A stretch of DNA of 64,000 nucleotides from a bacterium (GTDB lineage Bacteria; Chloroflexota; Chloroflexia; Chloroflexales; Kallotenuaceae). The translations under genes and the position numbers were made by a program. The notes under the pieces are model-generated. The model was not told where the DNA came from, searched no databases, and was given only the letters and a program-made list of their open reading frames with translations. Positions 18,051 to 26,480 of this stretch are shown here, in pieces (position 1 is the first letter of the stretch; every line of letters begins with the position of its first letter). Location of the stretch: contig JADDQF010000102.1 in the NCBI GenBank assembly GCA_016781505.1, forward strand, positions 1 through 64,000, read 5' to 3'.

Positions 18051-18124
18051 CTCGCCATCGACGTTGCTGGCGGGTCCGTCGAAACCAAACGGCGACAACC
18101 AACGCCGTGTACTCGGAGGCCAGC

Positions 18125-18502
18125 ATGACGATCCGCTGTTGGGGCATTCGCGGCGCGACCACCGCAGAAGCAAACACCCGTGAGGCCATCCTGGAGGCTA
18201 CCAATGAGCTCTTGTTGCTGCTGATCGAAGCCAACGACCTGCAAAGCTCCGATATTGGCAGCGCCATCTTCACCACTACCCCCGATCTCAACGCCGAGTT
18301 TCCTGCGATTGCCGCCCGACGGCTGGGCTGGCATGATGTTGCCCTCGTGTGCGGCCATGAAATGAGCGTTCCCGGCGCACTTCCTCTCTGCATCCGCGTT
18401 CTCGTGCATTGGAACACCTCTAAAACGCAGAGCGAAATCAAGCATATCTATATTCGTGGCGCCAAAAACCTGCGGCCAGACCGCAGCATTTCTGTCACGT
18501 AG
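18125..18502 (+). CDS. aroH: Chorismate mutase, AroH class
   Basis: Converts chorismate to prephenate. The ATG at 18125 has GGAGG 5 nt upstream and gives 125 aa, the size of Bacillus subtilis AroH (127). Conserved features are the N-terminal [11 protein letters not shown], the [12 protein letters not shown] segment, the [12 protein letters not shown] active-site region and the C-terminal [12 protein letters not shown]. The trimeric AroH fold differs from the more common AroQ helical enzyme. The longer open frame upstream is not conserved and includes the terminator, so it is not used. First structural gene after the attenuator. Confidence 0.93.
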   Translation: MTIRCWGIRGATTAEANTREAILEATNELLLLLIEANDLQSSDIGSAIFTTTPDLNAEFPAIAARRLGWHDVALVCGHEMSVPGALPLCIRVLVHWNTSKTQSEIKHIYIRGAKNLRPDRSISVT

Positions 18503-18592
18503 GGCGACGCATAAGCGGACGGCAAGACGGAAGACAAGGCTGTTGCCGCTCACCAAATCAATTGGTGTGCAGCTTATCGAAGGAGTTGTGTA

Positions 18593-19645
18593 ATGATTAT
18601 TGTGATGCAGCCAGGAGCCACGGCGATGCAGATTGAAGATGTTTTGGCTCGGCTAGCCGAGCTGGATCTGTCCGGCCAAATTACGCAGGGCGAAGAACGA
18701 GCGATCATCGGGGTGCTGGGCTCGCCGATAGTGCCGGGGTTTGGCGCGGCCATGGAAGCGCTGCCGGGCGTGGAAAAAACATTGCGCGTGAGCAAGCCGT
18801 ATAAGCTGGCCAGCCGGGAATTTCACCCCACTCCGACGATAGTGCACGTGCGGGATGTCGCGATTGGCGGCGATGAGGTTGTGGTGATTGGCGGGCCGTG
18901 CTCGGTGGAAAGCGCAGAGCAGCTGCGGCGAACCGCGCATGGCGTGCGCGATGCCGGTGCTCGCCTGCTCCGCGGCGGAGCCTACAAGCCCCGCACATCG
19001 CCGTATGCCTTTCGCGGCATGGGTGAGCGTGGACTGGAGCTGCTGGCGCAGGTCGGGCAAGAGACTGGGCTGGGCATTGTGACCGAGGTCATGACCCCGG
19101 CGGATGTGGCGCTGGTGGGTCAGTACACCGACGTTTTCCAGATCGGCGCGCGCAACATGCAAAACTACCTGCTGCTGGAAGAGGTCGGCCGCTCCCAAAC
19201 GCCCGTGCTGCTGAAGCGCGGCTTATCGGCGACAATCGAGGAATGGCTGCTGGCTGCAGAATACATCATGGCCCAGGGCAATCCGCAGGTGATGCTCTGC
19301 GAGCGTGGCATCCGAACCTTCGAGACCGCTACCCGCAACACCTTTGACCTGAACGCCGTCGCGTATGCCAAGCGTGTGAGCCATCTTCCGGTGCTAGCCG
19401 ATCCCAGCCATGGTACGGGCAAGTGGCAGCTGGTCACGCCGCTTTCCCTGGCCGCAATCGCCTGTGGTGCTGATGGCCTGATCGTCGAGGCGCATCCCGA
19501 TCCGGATCGGGCGCTTTCGGACGGCGCTCAGTCGCTGACGCTGGAAAACTTCGCCCGCTTGATGGTGCAGGCCGTGGGAGTGGCGCAGGCGGTCGGTCGC
19601 ACGATGCAGACCAGTGCAGCGATGTCCGCCTCGCCGGTTGTTTGA
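18593..19645 (+). CDS. aroF: 3-deoxy-7-phosphoheptulonate (DAHP) synthase, class I beta type
   Basis: First committed step of the shikimate pathway: PEP plus erythrose 4-phosphate. 350 aa. The N-terminal ~75 residues form the ferredoxin-like regulatory domain known from Thermotoga and related DAHP synthases; the barrel follows with [39 protein letters not shown] and DPSHGTGKW. In Thermotoga-type enzymes this N-terminal domain binds Tyr/Phe, so control may act on activity as well as on transcription. GGAG precedes the ATG; it starts 90 bp after aroH. Confidence 0.95.
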   Translation: MIIVMQPGATAMQIEDVLARLAELDLSGQITQGEERAIIGVLGSPIVPGFGAAMEALPGVEKTLRVSKPYKLASREFHPTPTIVHVRDVAIGGDEVVVIGGPCSVESAEQLRRTAHGVRDAGARLLRGGAYKPRTSPYAFRGMGERGLELLAQVGQETGLGIVTEVMTPADVALVGQYTDVFQIGARNMQNYLLLEEVGRSQTPVLLKRGLSATIEEWLLAAEYIMAQGNPQVMLCERGIRTFETATRNTFDLNAVAYAKRVSHLPVLADPSHGTGKWQLVTPLSLAAIACGADGLIVEAHPDPDRALSDGAQSLTLENFARLMVQAVGVAQAVGRTMQTSAAMSASPVV

Positions 19646-19687
19646 GCACGTTGCGCATTCGGGCCGGCTCGTTGATAATGCGCCATT

Positions 19688-20539
19688 GTGAATGTTTCGA
19701 TTATTGGCTTAGGCTTGATCGGCGGGTCGCTCGGATTAGCACTGCGAGCGACCCCGCTGGATTTGCATGTCGGCGGTTGGGATCGGGATGCCGCAACGAT
19801 AGCAGCAGCGCTTGAGCGCGGCGTGATCGAGCGCGGGTTTGACACAGTGGCCGCAGCCGTGGCGAACGCCGAGCTTGTGGTCGTGGCAACGCCAGTCCTG
19901 GCCGTCCGTGCCATATTTGAGCAGATTGCGCCCTACCTGCAGCCGGGTACAATTGTCAGCGATGTTGCCAGTACCAAAGTGGACGTGTTGGAGTGGGCGG
20001 AGCAGCTCCTGCCACCCTCCGTGGCCTATGTGGGCGGTCACCCGATGGCCGGCTCGGAGCAGCACGGCATCGGGCAAGCGCGCGCCGGCCTGCTGCGTGG
20101 TGCAATCTACTGTCTCACACCACTTGCCGGTGCCCCGGTGGAAGCGCTGGCGACGCTGGAGCAGCTGACGCAGGCTATCGGAGCGCGACCGCTGCGGATC
20201 GAAGCCGCGACGCATGACGCCTACGTCGCGGCGGTCAGTCACCTGCCATTCCTGCTTTCGGCGGCCTTGGTGGAGCATGTTGCCAACGCCGAGCGATGGA
20301 CCGCTATGCAACAGATCGCGGCGACAGGCTTCCGCGATGTGACACGGCTGGCTTCGGGCGATCCCCAGATGCACCGCGACATTTGCCTCACCAACGCCGC
20401 CATGATTGGGGCCGAACTACGAGGCATGGCGCAGTTGCTCAACGAGCTGGCGGAGCATCTTGACGACGCTGTTTACCTCGAGCGCTTTTTCGCCGCGGCC
20501 CAAGCTCACCGGGCTGCGTGGCTGCGCGACAAAACCTAG
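19688..20539 (+). CDS. tyrA: Prephenate dehydrogenase
   Basis: NAD(P)-dependent conversion of prephenate to 4-hydroxyphenylpyruvate for tyrosine. 283 aa from a GTG start. The nucleotide motif VSIIGLGLIGGSLGLAL is at the N-terminus. VVVATPVLAV, ASTKVDVLEW and GGHPMAGSEQHGIG are typical, with HLPFLLSAALVEHV in the helical C-terminal domain. There is no fused ACT or chorismate mutase domain, so feedback control must come from elsewhere, such as the leader. Third gene of the aromatic operon, 42 bp after aroF; it converges on rsgA. Confidence 0.93.
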   Translation: MNVSIIGLGLIGGSLGLALRATPLDLHVGGWDRDAATIAAALERGVIERGFDTVAAAVANAELVVVATPVLAVRAIFEQIAPYLQPGTIVSDVASTKVDVLEWAEQLLPPSVAYVGGHPMAGSEQHGIGQARAGLLRGAIYCLTPLAGAPVEALATLEQLTQAIGARPLRIEAATHDAYVAAVSHLPFLLSAALVEHVANAERWTAMQQIAATGFRDVTRLASGDPQMHRDICLTNAAMIGAELRGMAQLLNELAEHLDDAVYLERFFAAAQAHRAAWLRDKT

Positions 20540-20599
20540 CTGCCCTGAGCGGGTGAGTATGAGTTCGGGGGACTTCAGCCGTAGTCGCGAAGCACACGT

Positions 20600-21628
20600 T
20601 CAGCGTCTGCTGCGGTCACATTCGGCCCGCAGCTTGAGATAGCTGTGCCGCCGACGCTCCGCAATCTTGCCGTCCGCGATCGCAGCTTTGATCGCACAGC
20701 CAGGCTCCGTATTGTGGCTGCAGCCTGCGCCAAAGCGACAGTCATCGAGGTATGGCCGCATCTCGGGAAACAGGCTCGCCAGCTCACGATCCTGGACGTT
20801 CCACAGCGCAAATTCGCGCATGCCGGGTGTATCGACCACGCTGCCGCCGACTTCAAGCGCAAACATTTCCAGATGCGTTGTGGTGTGCTTGCCTTTGTTG
20901 GTTTTATCGCCGACCATGTTGACGCGTAGCCCTAGTCCGGGCTGAATGGCGTTCAGCAGGCTGGTTTTGCCGACGCCGGATTTACCGGCGAAAACCGAGA
21001 CTCGTCCGGCCAGCTCGTGTTGCAGCTGCGTCATGCCAGTGCCGTCCGTCGCGCTGGTTAACAGCACACGGTAGCCGATCTGCTCGTAGCTGCGGACCTC
21101 GTCGGCCAGCTCCCGGGGCTCGATCAGGTCGGCCTTGGTGATGCAGACCAGCGCTGGTAAATTCGATGCCTCCGCGGCAACCAGATACCGATCAAGCAGC
21201 GCCCAACTCGGAGCCGGTCGTGCCGCCGCGACGACGCACACGACCTGATCGGCGTTGGCGACAATCACCTGCTCCAACGGCTTGGGTCCGGCCGCCCGGC
21301 GCACCAGCGCGCTGATCCGTTCCAAAACCTCGACGATCATCCCCGTACCGTCGCCCACATCAACGAAGCTAACAATATCTCCGATGGCGACCGGATCGGC
21401 CATGCGAATATCCTCGACATCCTGGACGCGTGGGTGGATCGAGTTGGCGTCGGCGATGGGGTAGATCAAGACTTTACGCAACCGGCTTGACAAGGAACAT
21501 ACGACATTGGTGCCGTCGACGTTCACCCAGTAATGGCCGAGTGATTTTTTGAAAACCGTCCCGGAAAGGGTTGTTCCGGTCATGCGGCGGGCCGCAAGCA
21601 GTTGGGCCGCGGTTTGATATCCACGCAC
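20600..21628 (-). CDS. rsgA: Ribosome small-subunit maturation GTPase RsgA
   Basis: Circularly permuted GTPase of late 30S assembly. N-terminal OB-like domain (LSGTVFKKSLGHYWVNVDG), then permuted motifs: G4 CITKAD, G1 VFAGKSGVGKTSLLNA, G3 VVDTPGMREF, then the zinc knuckle DCRFGAGCSHNTEPGC with the Cys-x-His-Cys ligands. The GTG at 21628 is preferred (GGAG 8 nt upstream), giving 342 aa; an internal ATG at 21583 has no ribosome binding site. A strong minus-strand terminator-like hairpin lies about 90 bp upstream, so the mRNA may be controlled in its leader. Confidence 0.92.
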   Translation of the reverse strand: MRGYQTAAQLLAARRMTGTTLSGTVFKKSLGHYWVNVDGTNVVCSLSSRLRKVLIYPIADANSIHPRVQDVEDIRMADPVAIGDIVSFVDVGDGTGMIVEVLERISALVRRAAGPKPLEQVIVANADQVVCVVAAARPAPSWALLDRYLVAAEASNLPALVCITKADLIEPRELADEVRSYEQIGYRVLLTSATDGTGMTQLQHELAGRVSVFAGKSGVGKTSLLNAIQPGLGLRVNMVGDKTNKGKHTTTHLEMFALEVGGSVVDTPGMREFALWNVQDRELASLFPEMRPYLDDCRFGAGCSHNTEPGCAIKAAIADGKIAERRRHSYLKLRAECDRSRR

Positions 21629-21720
21629 GGTAGGTACTCCACTACATACAGCATCGGCCACTGAACACACCGATGGCCGATAAGCACAATCGTCACACGA
21701 CAAGCAGGCAGGTGTGGCGA

Positions 21721-21755
21721 CAAAAAAGCCACACGGCGAACGTGCGCCTGTGGCT
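21721..21755 (-). terminator. Rho-independent terminator upstream of rsgA
   Basis: On the minus strand AGCCACA (21749-21755) pairs with TGTGGCT (21727-21733), with an inner GGCG/CGCC pairing, followed by TTTTTT. It ends a hairpin-rich stretch that starts with a small ORF, and lies ahead of rsgA in the same direction. Confidence 0.8.
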
Positions 21756-22041
21756 GCAAACCCGGATGTAGTGGCGAAACACCGGCTGGTAAAGCCTGCA
21801 CGGGCTTAAGCATGCCCGCCGGCTCCGCGATTACTGGAGCCGGCCCTGGGGTGTTCGTGCTAGGGATTAGCGCTGAGTGGAGGACGTTTGCGGCAGTCGC
21901 CAGGCGCACTCAGACATCGCACCGAACCGCGGAGTGAACACGGCGGTGCGACACGAGTTGTTATCTACTGCTGCCATAGACTGCCTCCTTTCCTAAGCTG
22001 ATCAGAGCTTAGCATGGGGTGTCGGGGAGATCAACCCCGAC
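21756..22041 (-). other. Hairpin-rich leader or small RNA region upstream of rsgA
   Basis: Not recognised as a known RNA family. On the minus strand, in order: GTCGGGG/CCCCGAC (22021-22041), TAAGCT/AGCTTA flanking CTGATC (about 21994-22011), an AGGAGG-led small ORF (21867-21977), a 9-bp perfect stem GCCGGCTCC/GGAGCCGGC (21818-21844), smaller GGGC/GCCC and GGCT/AGCC hairpins, then the terminator at 21721-21755. The order (small ORF, stable stems, terminator, then rsgA) looks like an attenuated leader, but an independent small RNA is equally possible. Confidence 0.5.
21867..21977 (-). CDS. Small ORF (36 aa) in the rsgA leader region
   Basis: ATG at 21977 with a perfect AGGAGG exactly 6 nt upstream (21984-21989), the best Shine-Dalgarno site in this neighbourhood. 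The 36-residue product starts MAAVDNNSCRTAVF and has no signal peptide, membrane segment or bias for one amino acid (4 Arg, 4 Thr, 4 Ser). It could be a regulatory leader ORF whose translation affects the downstream hairpins, or a real small protein. I do not recognise it. Confidence 0.45.
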   Translation of the reverse strand: MAAVDNNSCRTAVFTPRFGAMSECAWRLPQTSSTQR

Positions 22042-22174
22042 TTTCGGCTGAGCACAGGTGGTCCATAGCGCGGTGGTCGATTCCTTTTGCCACATAACCC
22101 AACGCGGTTGCCCGCCACGCCGCGAGCACACCAGTGCTGGCGTTGTTCAGGCTTGCCCGCTTGCTGTCCACCGT

Positions 22175-23089
22175 TCAGTCCGCTTTACCACTCGCCCGCT
22201 GAACTGTGTGTCCGCCAAATTGATTGCGCAAACCGGCCAGCACCTTGGCCGCAAACGACTCGTCTTGCCGCGACACAAAGCGCTGCATCAGCGACAAGGT
22301 TATGACGGGCGCAGGGACGTCTTGATCGATCGCTGCCTGCACCGTCCAACGTCCCTCGCCCGAGTCGCCCACCCACCCTTTGATGGTTTCAAGATCGGGC
22401 TCAACCTCGAACATGCGCGCCGCCAGTTCCAGCAGCCACGACCGGACCACGCTGCCATGCATCCACAAGTCGGCGATCTGATGCAGATCAAAGTCAAATT
22501 CTTGTTTGGTCTTGAGCAGCTCAAATCCTTCGGCATAGGCCTGCATCATGCCGTACTCGATGCCATTATGAATCATCTTGGTGTAATGGCCGGCCCCACT
22601 CGGCCCGACATGCGCATAGCCTCCGGCTGGCGCCAGCGTTTGCAGGATCGGCTCGACGCGCGCTACCGCTTCTGCCTCGCCGCCAACCATCAAGCAGTAG
22701 CCTTCTTGCAGCCCCCAAATGCCGCCACTGGTTCCCGCGTCGACATAAAAAATGTTGTGCTCTTTGAGCCGTGCCGCGCGCGCTTGGGTGTCTTTGAACA
22801 GGGAATTGCCGCCGTCGATCAGCATGTCGCCCGGTTGCAGGAGCGGCTGCAGTGCGGCGATGGTGCTGTCCACGGGCGCTCCGGCCGGCACCATCATCCA
22901 GATTGCCCGTGGCGCTGCCAGGTGATGCACCAGCTCTTCCAAGGACGCGACGCCATTCGCGCCGCCGGCCACGGCTGCCTTCACTGTTTCCGGGTTGCGA
23001 TCATAGGCCACGACCTGGTGTCCCCCGCGCAGGAGCCGTTCGGTCATGTTGCCGCCCATTTTGCCCAATCCAATCATGCCCAGTTCCAT
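22175..23089 (-). CDS. gnd: 6-phosphogluconate dehydrogenase (decarboxylating), short NAD-type
   Basis: Oxidises 6-phosphogluconate to ribulose 5-phosphate. 304 aa from the ATG at 23089, with GGAGGAG upstream; the open frame's earlier ATG lacks this. N-terminal Rossmann motif MIGLGKMGGNM, then DGGNSLFKDT, the substrate loop DAGTSGGIWGLQEGYCLMVGG and the catalytic lysine/asparagine in YTKMIHNGIEYGMMQAYAE. The ~300-aa form, without the long C-terminal swap domain of the 470-aa enzymes, is usually NAD-dependent (GntZ/YqeC-like). It stands alone. Confidence 0.93.
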   Translation of the reverse strand: MELGMIGLGKMGGNMTERLLRGGHQVVAYDRNPETVKAAVAGGANGVASLEELVHHLAAPRAIWMMVPAGAPVDSTIAALQPLLQPGDMLIDGGNSLFKDTQARAARLKEHNIFYVDAGTSGGIWGLQEGYCLMVGGEAEAVARVEPILQTLAPAGGYAHVGPSGAGHYTKMIHNGIEYGMMQAYAEGFELLKTKQEFDFDLHQIADLWMHGSVVRSWLLELAARMFEVEPDLETIKGWVGDSGEGRWTVQAAIDQDVPAPVITLSLMQRFVSRQDESFAAKVLAGLRNQFGGHTVQRASGKAD

Positions 23090-23335
23090 TAAAAACTCCT
23101 CCAACACAAGCATCTGTACGGCGCAGTATCTGGATCACGGTCAGGTCATATCAGGATATAGGCCAATAAATGGCCGATACACACGGCTGGGCAGCTACGT
23201 GTAGCAATCTTACTTGCCTTGATCTTGGACGTACCTGAGCTATGGCTTGGTTCGCTTCTTGCTTCCTCCGTATGCATTACTGCCTTTCGATCACCAAGTG
23301 AATGTTAGGGTATGTGCCCCGCGAGGATGTTCCTG

Positions 23336-24997
23336 ATGTTGTTTGTTGAATTTGCCCGCGTCTGCGAACAGGTGGCCGCGACGACAAAAAAGCTGGAAAA
23401 GGCAGCCCTGCTCGGACCGTTCTTGGGGCGACTTGATGACCAAGACTTAGCTATTGCGGCTCGGTTTTTCGCGGGCACGCCCTTTTCGCTTGCTGATCAG
23501 CGGGTGCTCAACGTCGGCGGCGCGGTTATTCGCGATGCCGTGCTCCAGCTAACGGGAGCTTTGCCCGAAGAATGGTCACGGCTCCTCGTGGCGCTTGGCG
23601 AGGCTGGCCGGGCAGCACAGCAGCTTCTGGCCCAATATGAAACCGTTGAACCGACGCTAACGTTGGCCGATGTGATGGCCGTCTACGAGCAGCTTGAGGC
23701 AGCCCGCGGTCCTTCCAAAAAAGTGCCGATTATCATGGCGACGTTGCAGCGGATGACGCCGCTTGAAGCTGCCTACTTTATCAAGCTGATGCTGGGCGGC
23801 GATCTTCGGATCGGCTTGCAGGAAGGGTTGGTCGAGGATGCACTTGCCCGCGCCGCGGGAGTGCCGGTAGGGTTGGTGCAACGAGCCAACATGCTCTTGG
23901 GTGACATCGGCGAAACGGCGCTGTTTGCGCGCTATGGAGAGCTTGCCGCGGCGACCATGCGGCTGTTTCATCCGCTGAAGTTCATGCTCGCCTCCCCGAT
24001 CTCCGACCCGCAAGAAATCCGCAAAGGTATCGCCGGGCCGTTCTTTGTCGAGGATAAATATGATGGCATTCGGGCGCAGGCTCACAAACAGGGCGACCGC
24101 GTTGTGTTGTACTCGCGGACGCTTGACGAGATCAGCCAGCGTTTCCCTGAGCTGCACGCACCGCTGCTGAATCTGCCCGGCGAATGGGTGCTTGACGGCG
24201 AGATCTTGGCGGCGCGAGATGGCCGTATACTGCCGTTCAAAGCGTTGCAAGCACGTCTTGGGCGCAAGGATGTGAGCGAGGATCTGCTGGCGTCTACACC
24301 CGTCATCTTTGTGGCCTACGATCTGTTGTATCAAGATGGCGACGTGCTGCTGGACGCTCCGCTCTACATGCGGCGGGTGCAGCTGGAAGACCTTGTGCGA
24401 ACGTACGCGTCCGATCAGCCAGTAGATGGTGTCGTGTCAGGGACGGTAATGCCGTCGCTGCAGCTATTGGTGCGGGATGTTGAGCGAGTCGAGCGGTTGT
24501 TTGAACAGGCGCGGGCCCGTGGCAATGAAGGGCTGATGGTGAAAGATCCCGACTCGCACTACAAGCCGGGTCGCCGCGGTCGTGAATGGCTCAAGGTTAA
24601 AAAGGCGTTGGCGACGCTGGACGTGGTTGTGACGGCGGCTGAAGTGGGGAATGGCCATCGGCGGCGCTTTCTGAGCGACTATACCTTTGCCGTACGGCGC
24701 TCGGCGGACGATCCGGAGCTGCTGAATGTGGGCAAGGCCTACAGCGGCCTGACCGATCCTGAGGTGCAGGAGCTTACCGATTGGTTTACCGCTCATACCG
24801 TCCGCGATTTCGGCCGCGTCAAGCTGGTCGAGCCGCAGATCGTCTTCGAGGTCGCATTTGACAGTGTTCAGCCGTCGCCACGGCACAAGAGCGGCTACGC
24901 GCTCCGTTTTCCGCGCATCATCCGTTGGCGTAAAGACAAGCCGGCCGCCGAAATCGATACCTTGGACACCGTGCGCCAGCTAGCCGAGTTAACCTAA
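23336..24997 (+). CDS. lig: ATP-dependent DNA ligase, archaeal-like three-domain type
   Basis: Seals nicks using ATP. About 553 aa from the ATG at 23336 (GAGG 9 nt upstream). An N-terminal all-helical DNA-binding domain (residues 1-210) with the GGDLRIGLQEGLVEDA segment is followed by the adenylation domain, with the nucleotide lysine in FFVEDKYDGIRAQ (about residue 240), LYSRTLDEISQRFPE, GEWVLDGEIL, GNEGLMVKD and WLKVKK. The C-terminal OB fold ends near FPRIIRWRKDKP. This layout resembles archaeal/eukaryotic ligase I more than short bacterial LigC/LigD and is known from Chloroflexus-type bacteria. The cell's NAD-dependent LigA is presumably elsewhere, so this may serve repair. Confidence 0.93.
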   Translation: MLFVEFARVCEQVAATTKKLEKAALLGPFLGRLDDQDLAIAARFFAGTPFSLADQRVLNVGGAVIRDAVLQLTGALPEEWSRLLVALGEAGRAAQQLLAQYETVEPTLTLADVMAVYEQLEAARGPSKKVPIIMATLQRMTPLEAAYFIKLMLGGDLRIGLQEGLVEDALARAAGVPVGLVQRANMLLGDIGETALFARYGELAAATMRLFHPLKFMLASPISDPQEIRKGIAGPFFVEDKYDGIRAQAHKQGDRVVLYSRTLDEISQRFPELHAPLLNLPGEWVLDGEILAARDGRILPFKALQARLGRKDVSEDLLASTPVIFVAYDLLYQDGDVLLDAPLYMRRVQLEDLVRTYASDQPVDGVVSGTVMPSLQLLVRDVERVERLFEQARARGNEGLMVKDPDSHYKPGRRGREWLKVKKALATLDVVVTAAEVGNGHRRRFLSDYTFAVRRSADDPELLNVGKAYSGLTDPEVQELTDWFTAHTVRDFGRVKLVEPQIVFEVAFDSVQPSPRHKSGYALRFPRIIRWRKDKPAAEIDTLDTVRQLAELT

Positions 24998-25058
24998 TGC
25001 AGCTGTGGGTAGCGGCCATACACGTTTACATGTACCGTTTTGTGTGCTCGTTTTGCCG

Positions 25059-26132
25059 TTACTGAAGCTCGAACACACTCTGCACAATGCAATGATCGCC
25101 GCCCCGTGGAGTGCAATCCGTGGTCGTAGCACGTGGGCGTAGCTGTGGACTGCTCAACAGATAGTCGATCCGTAACAGCGCGAAGCCGTACTGCATAATG
25201 CGGGATGGCCGCCATGTGTTGCCCATGCCTACTCCAGCTGCGGCATGAGCATCTTGTAAGCCAGCCACAAGCTCACGATATGCCGACTCTTGATCGGTAA
25301 GGTTGAAGTCACCCATCAGGAGCAATGGTTCACCCTGGACCAGCCTTGGCGCGACAAACTCCCGTATGTACCGAATCTCGGCGTCACGCGTGCTTGGCTC
25401 GAAGTCGTTTGGCACGGGCAATTTACCCATAAAGCCGATCCGACCTGGCCGTGGATGAGCGTTGATCACCAGCAGCGTACGGCCGCCACCAACATCAAGC
25501 CGCGCCCACAGGATGGGATTCGCATCGGGCAGATTCGGATTGTCCAGCCGACCCTGCTCTAAAATCGGATAGCTGCTTAACAGGCCCATGCCATCCGTAC
25601 CCCCAGGCACCAAGATCTGCCAAGGATACAGCCGGTTGAGCTCTGCGTCACTATGAATAGCGTCGCTCTGTGTATGGGTAAACTCTTGCAAGGCCACTAC
25701 ACCAGCCGCAGAATCGACAAGCGTGTTGGTGAGCATGGCTGTGTCCCTGTTGTCGACATACGTGTTCCAGCTGAGGACGGAAATGTGTGGAACGTTCGGC
25801 GTTGCCTTTGGCGGCCACGAAACCAAATTGGTGCCGAAGCGCACGCCGAAAACGACGATGCACATCGCCAGCGCAAAGCGCAGCAGTCGGGTTTGCTTGC
25901 AGAATACCAAAGGCATCAGCGGCACGAGCACGAGGAACAGATACGGGGCGAAAATCTGGGTTAGAGCCAGGATGCCGCTTCGTTGCGGTGCAAGGAGGTG
26001 CAGCGCCGATAACGTCACAACCAGAAGCGCGCTCCCTGTCGCCGCCGCGACCGCCAGCCGTTCCATTCGCCGACGCAACGATGATGGGGGCTGCACTGAC
26101 ACTGGATGCTTACGAACGAGAGGGGTATCCAC
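25059..26132 (-). CDS. Membrane-anchored endonuclease/exonuclease/phosphatase (EEP) family protein
   Basis: 357 aa from a GTG with GGGAG upstream. Three N-terminal hydrophobic segments (about residues 29-48, 55-78 and 84-105) anchor it in the membrane. The EEP domain starts HISVLSWNTYV and has the metal-binding glutamate in VVALQEF, then LLMGDFNLTD, RIDYLLSS and GGDHCIV, completing the DNase I/nSMase-like catalytic set. It is placed to act outside the membrane on nucleotides, phospholipids or extracellular DNA; the substrate is unknown. It converges on the ligase gene (61-bp gap). Confidence 0.85.
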   Translation of the reverse strand: MDTPLVRKHPVSVQPPSSLRRRMERLAVAAATGSALLVVTLSALHLLAPQRSGILALTQIFAPYLFLVLVPLMPLVFCKQTRLLRFALAMCIVVFGVRFGTNLVSWPPKATPNVPHISVLSWNTYVDNRDTAMLTNTLVDSAAGVVALQEFTHTQSDAIHSDAELNRLYPWQILVPGGTDGMGLLSSYPILEQGRLDNPNLPDANPILWARLDVGGGRTLLVINAHPRPGRIGFMGKLPVPNDFEPSTRDAEIRYIREFVAPRLVQGEPLLLMGDFNLTDQESAYRELVAGLQDAHAAAGVGMGNTWRPSRIMQYGFALLRIDYLLSSPQLRPRATTTDCTPRGGDHCIVQSVFELQ

Positions 26133-26369
26133 AAAACTCCCTTTGGTTAATCATTGGCTCTCACATCTGCGCCAGATTACCAGAAGGAATGTCTGCAATG
26201 CATGATAAGCCTATTACAGTCGCCTTATACGCATGGTGATAATGTTCCCCGCTGTTGGGCAGCTACGTTGAACAGGTGATAATCCCCGCCCCCTGATCCA
26301 TTTTGAACAGCTCCATCAGGGGATATGGTCATCCGGACGTGCGAACGTCGCCAACGACGCCAAGTGGAG
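26133..26369. other. Part of the gatB-EEP spacer with an unexplained hairpin
   Basis: No gene seen. It should hold the promoter of the EEP gene. CCCCTGAT (26290-26297) and ATCAGGGG (26315-26322) form a perfect 8-bp inverted repeat with a 17-nt loop and no T-run on either side. Confidence 0.35.
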
Positions 26370-26427
26370 CATAAATCAAAGCGGTACCTCAACATCTGGC
26401 GCTCCGTCCACATGTTGGGGTACCGCT
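26370..26427 (-). terminator. Long hairpin terminator after gatB
   Basis: Arms AGCGGTACC (26380-26388) and GGTACCGCT (26419-26427), extended inward by CAACAT/ATGTTG after one mismatch, about 15 pairs in all. On the minus strand it is followed by TTTGATTTAT. It lies about 55 bp past the gatB stop. Confidence 0.7.
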
Positions 26428-26480
26428 GCGGCCTGGCACTCAGCCTTGCGCACTGGGCCGGCTTGGCTTGGTCCTACCGC

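Noticed and set aside
21818-21844. rRNA-like stretch (AGTAATCGCG in the loop of a stem)
   Set aside because: Only ten bases resemble 16S rRNA and the flanks do not; treated as coincidence.
22058-23092. A 344-aa open frame opposite gnd
   Set aside because: Shadow of gnd; no motif, no ribosome binding site.
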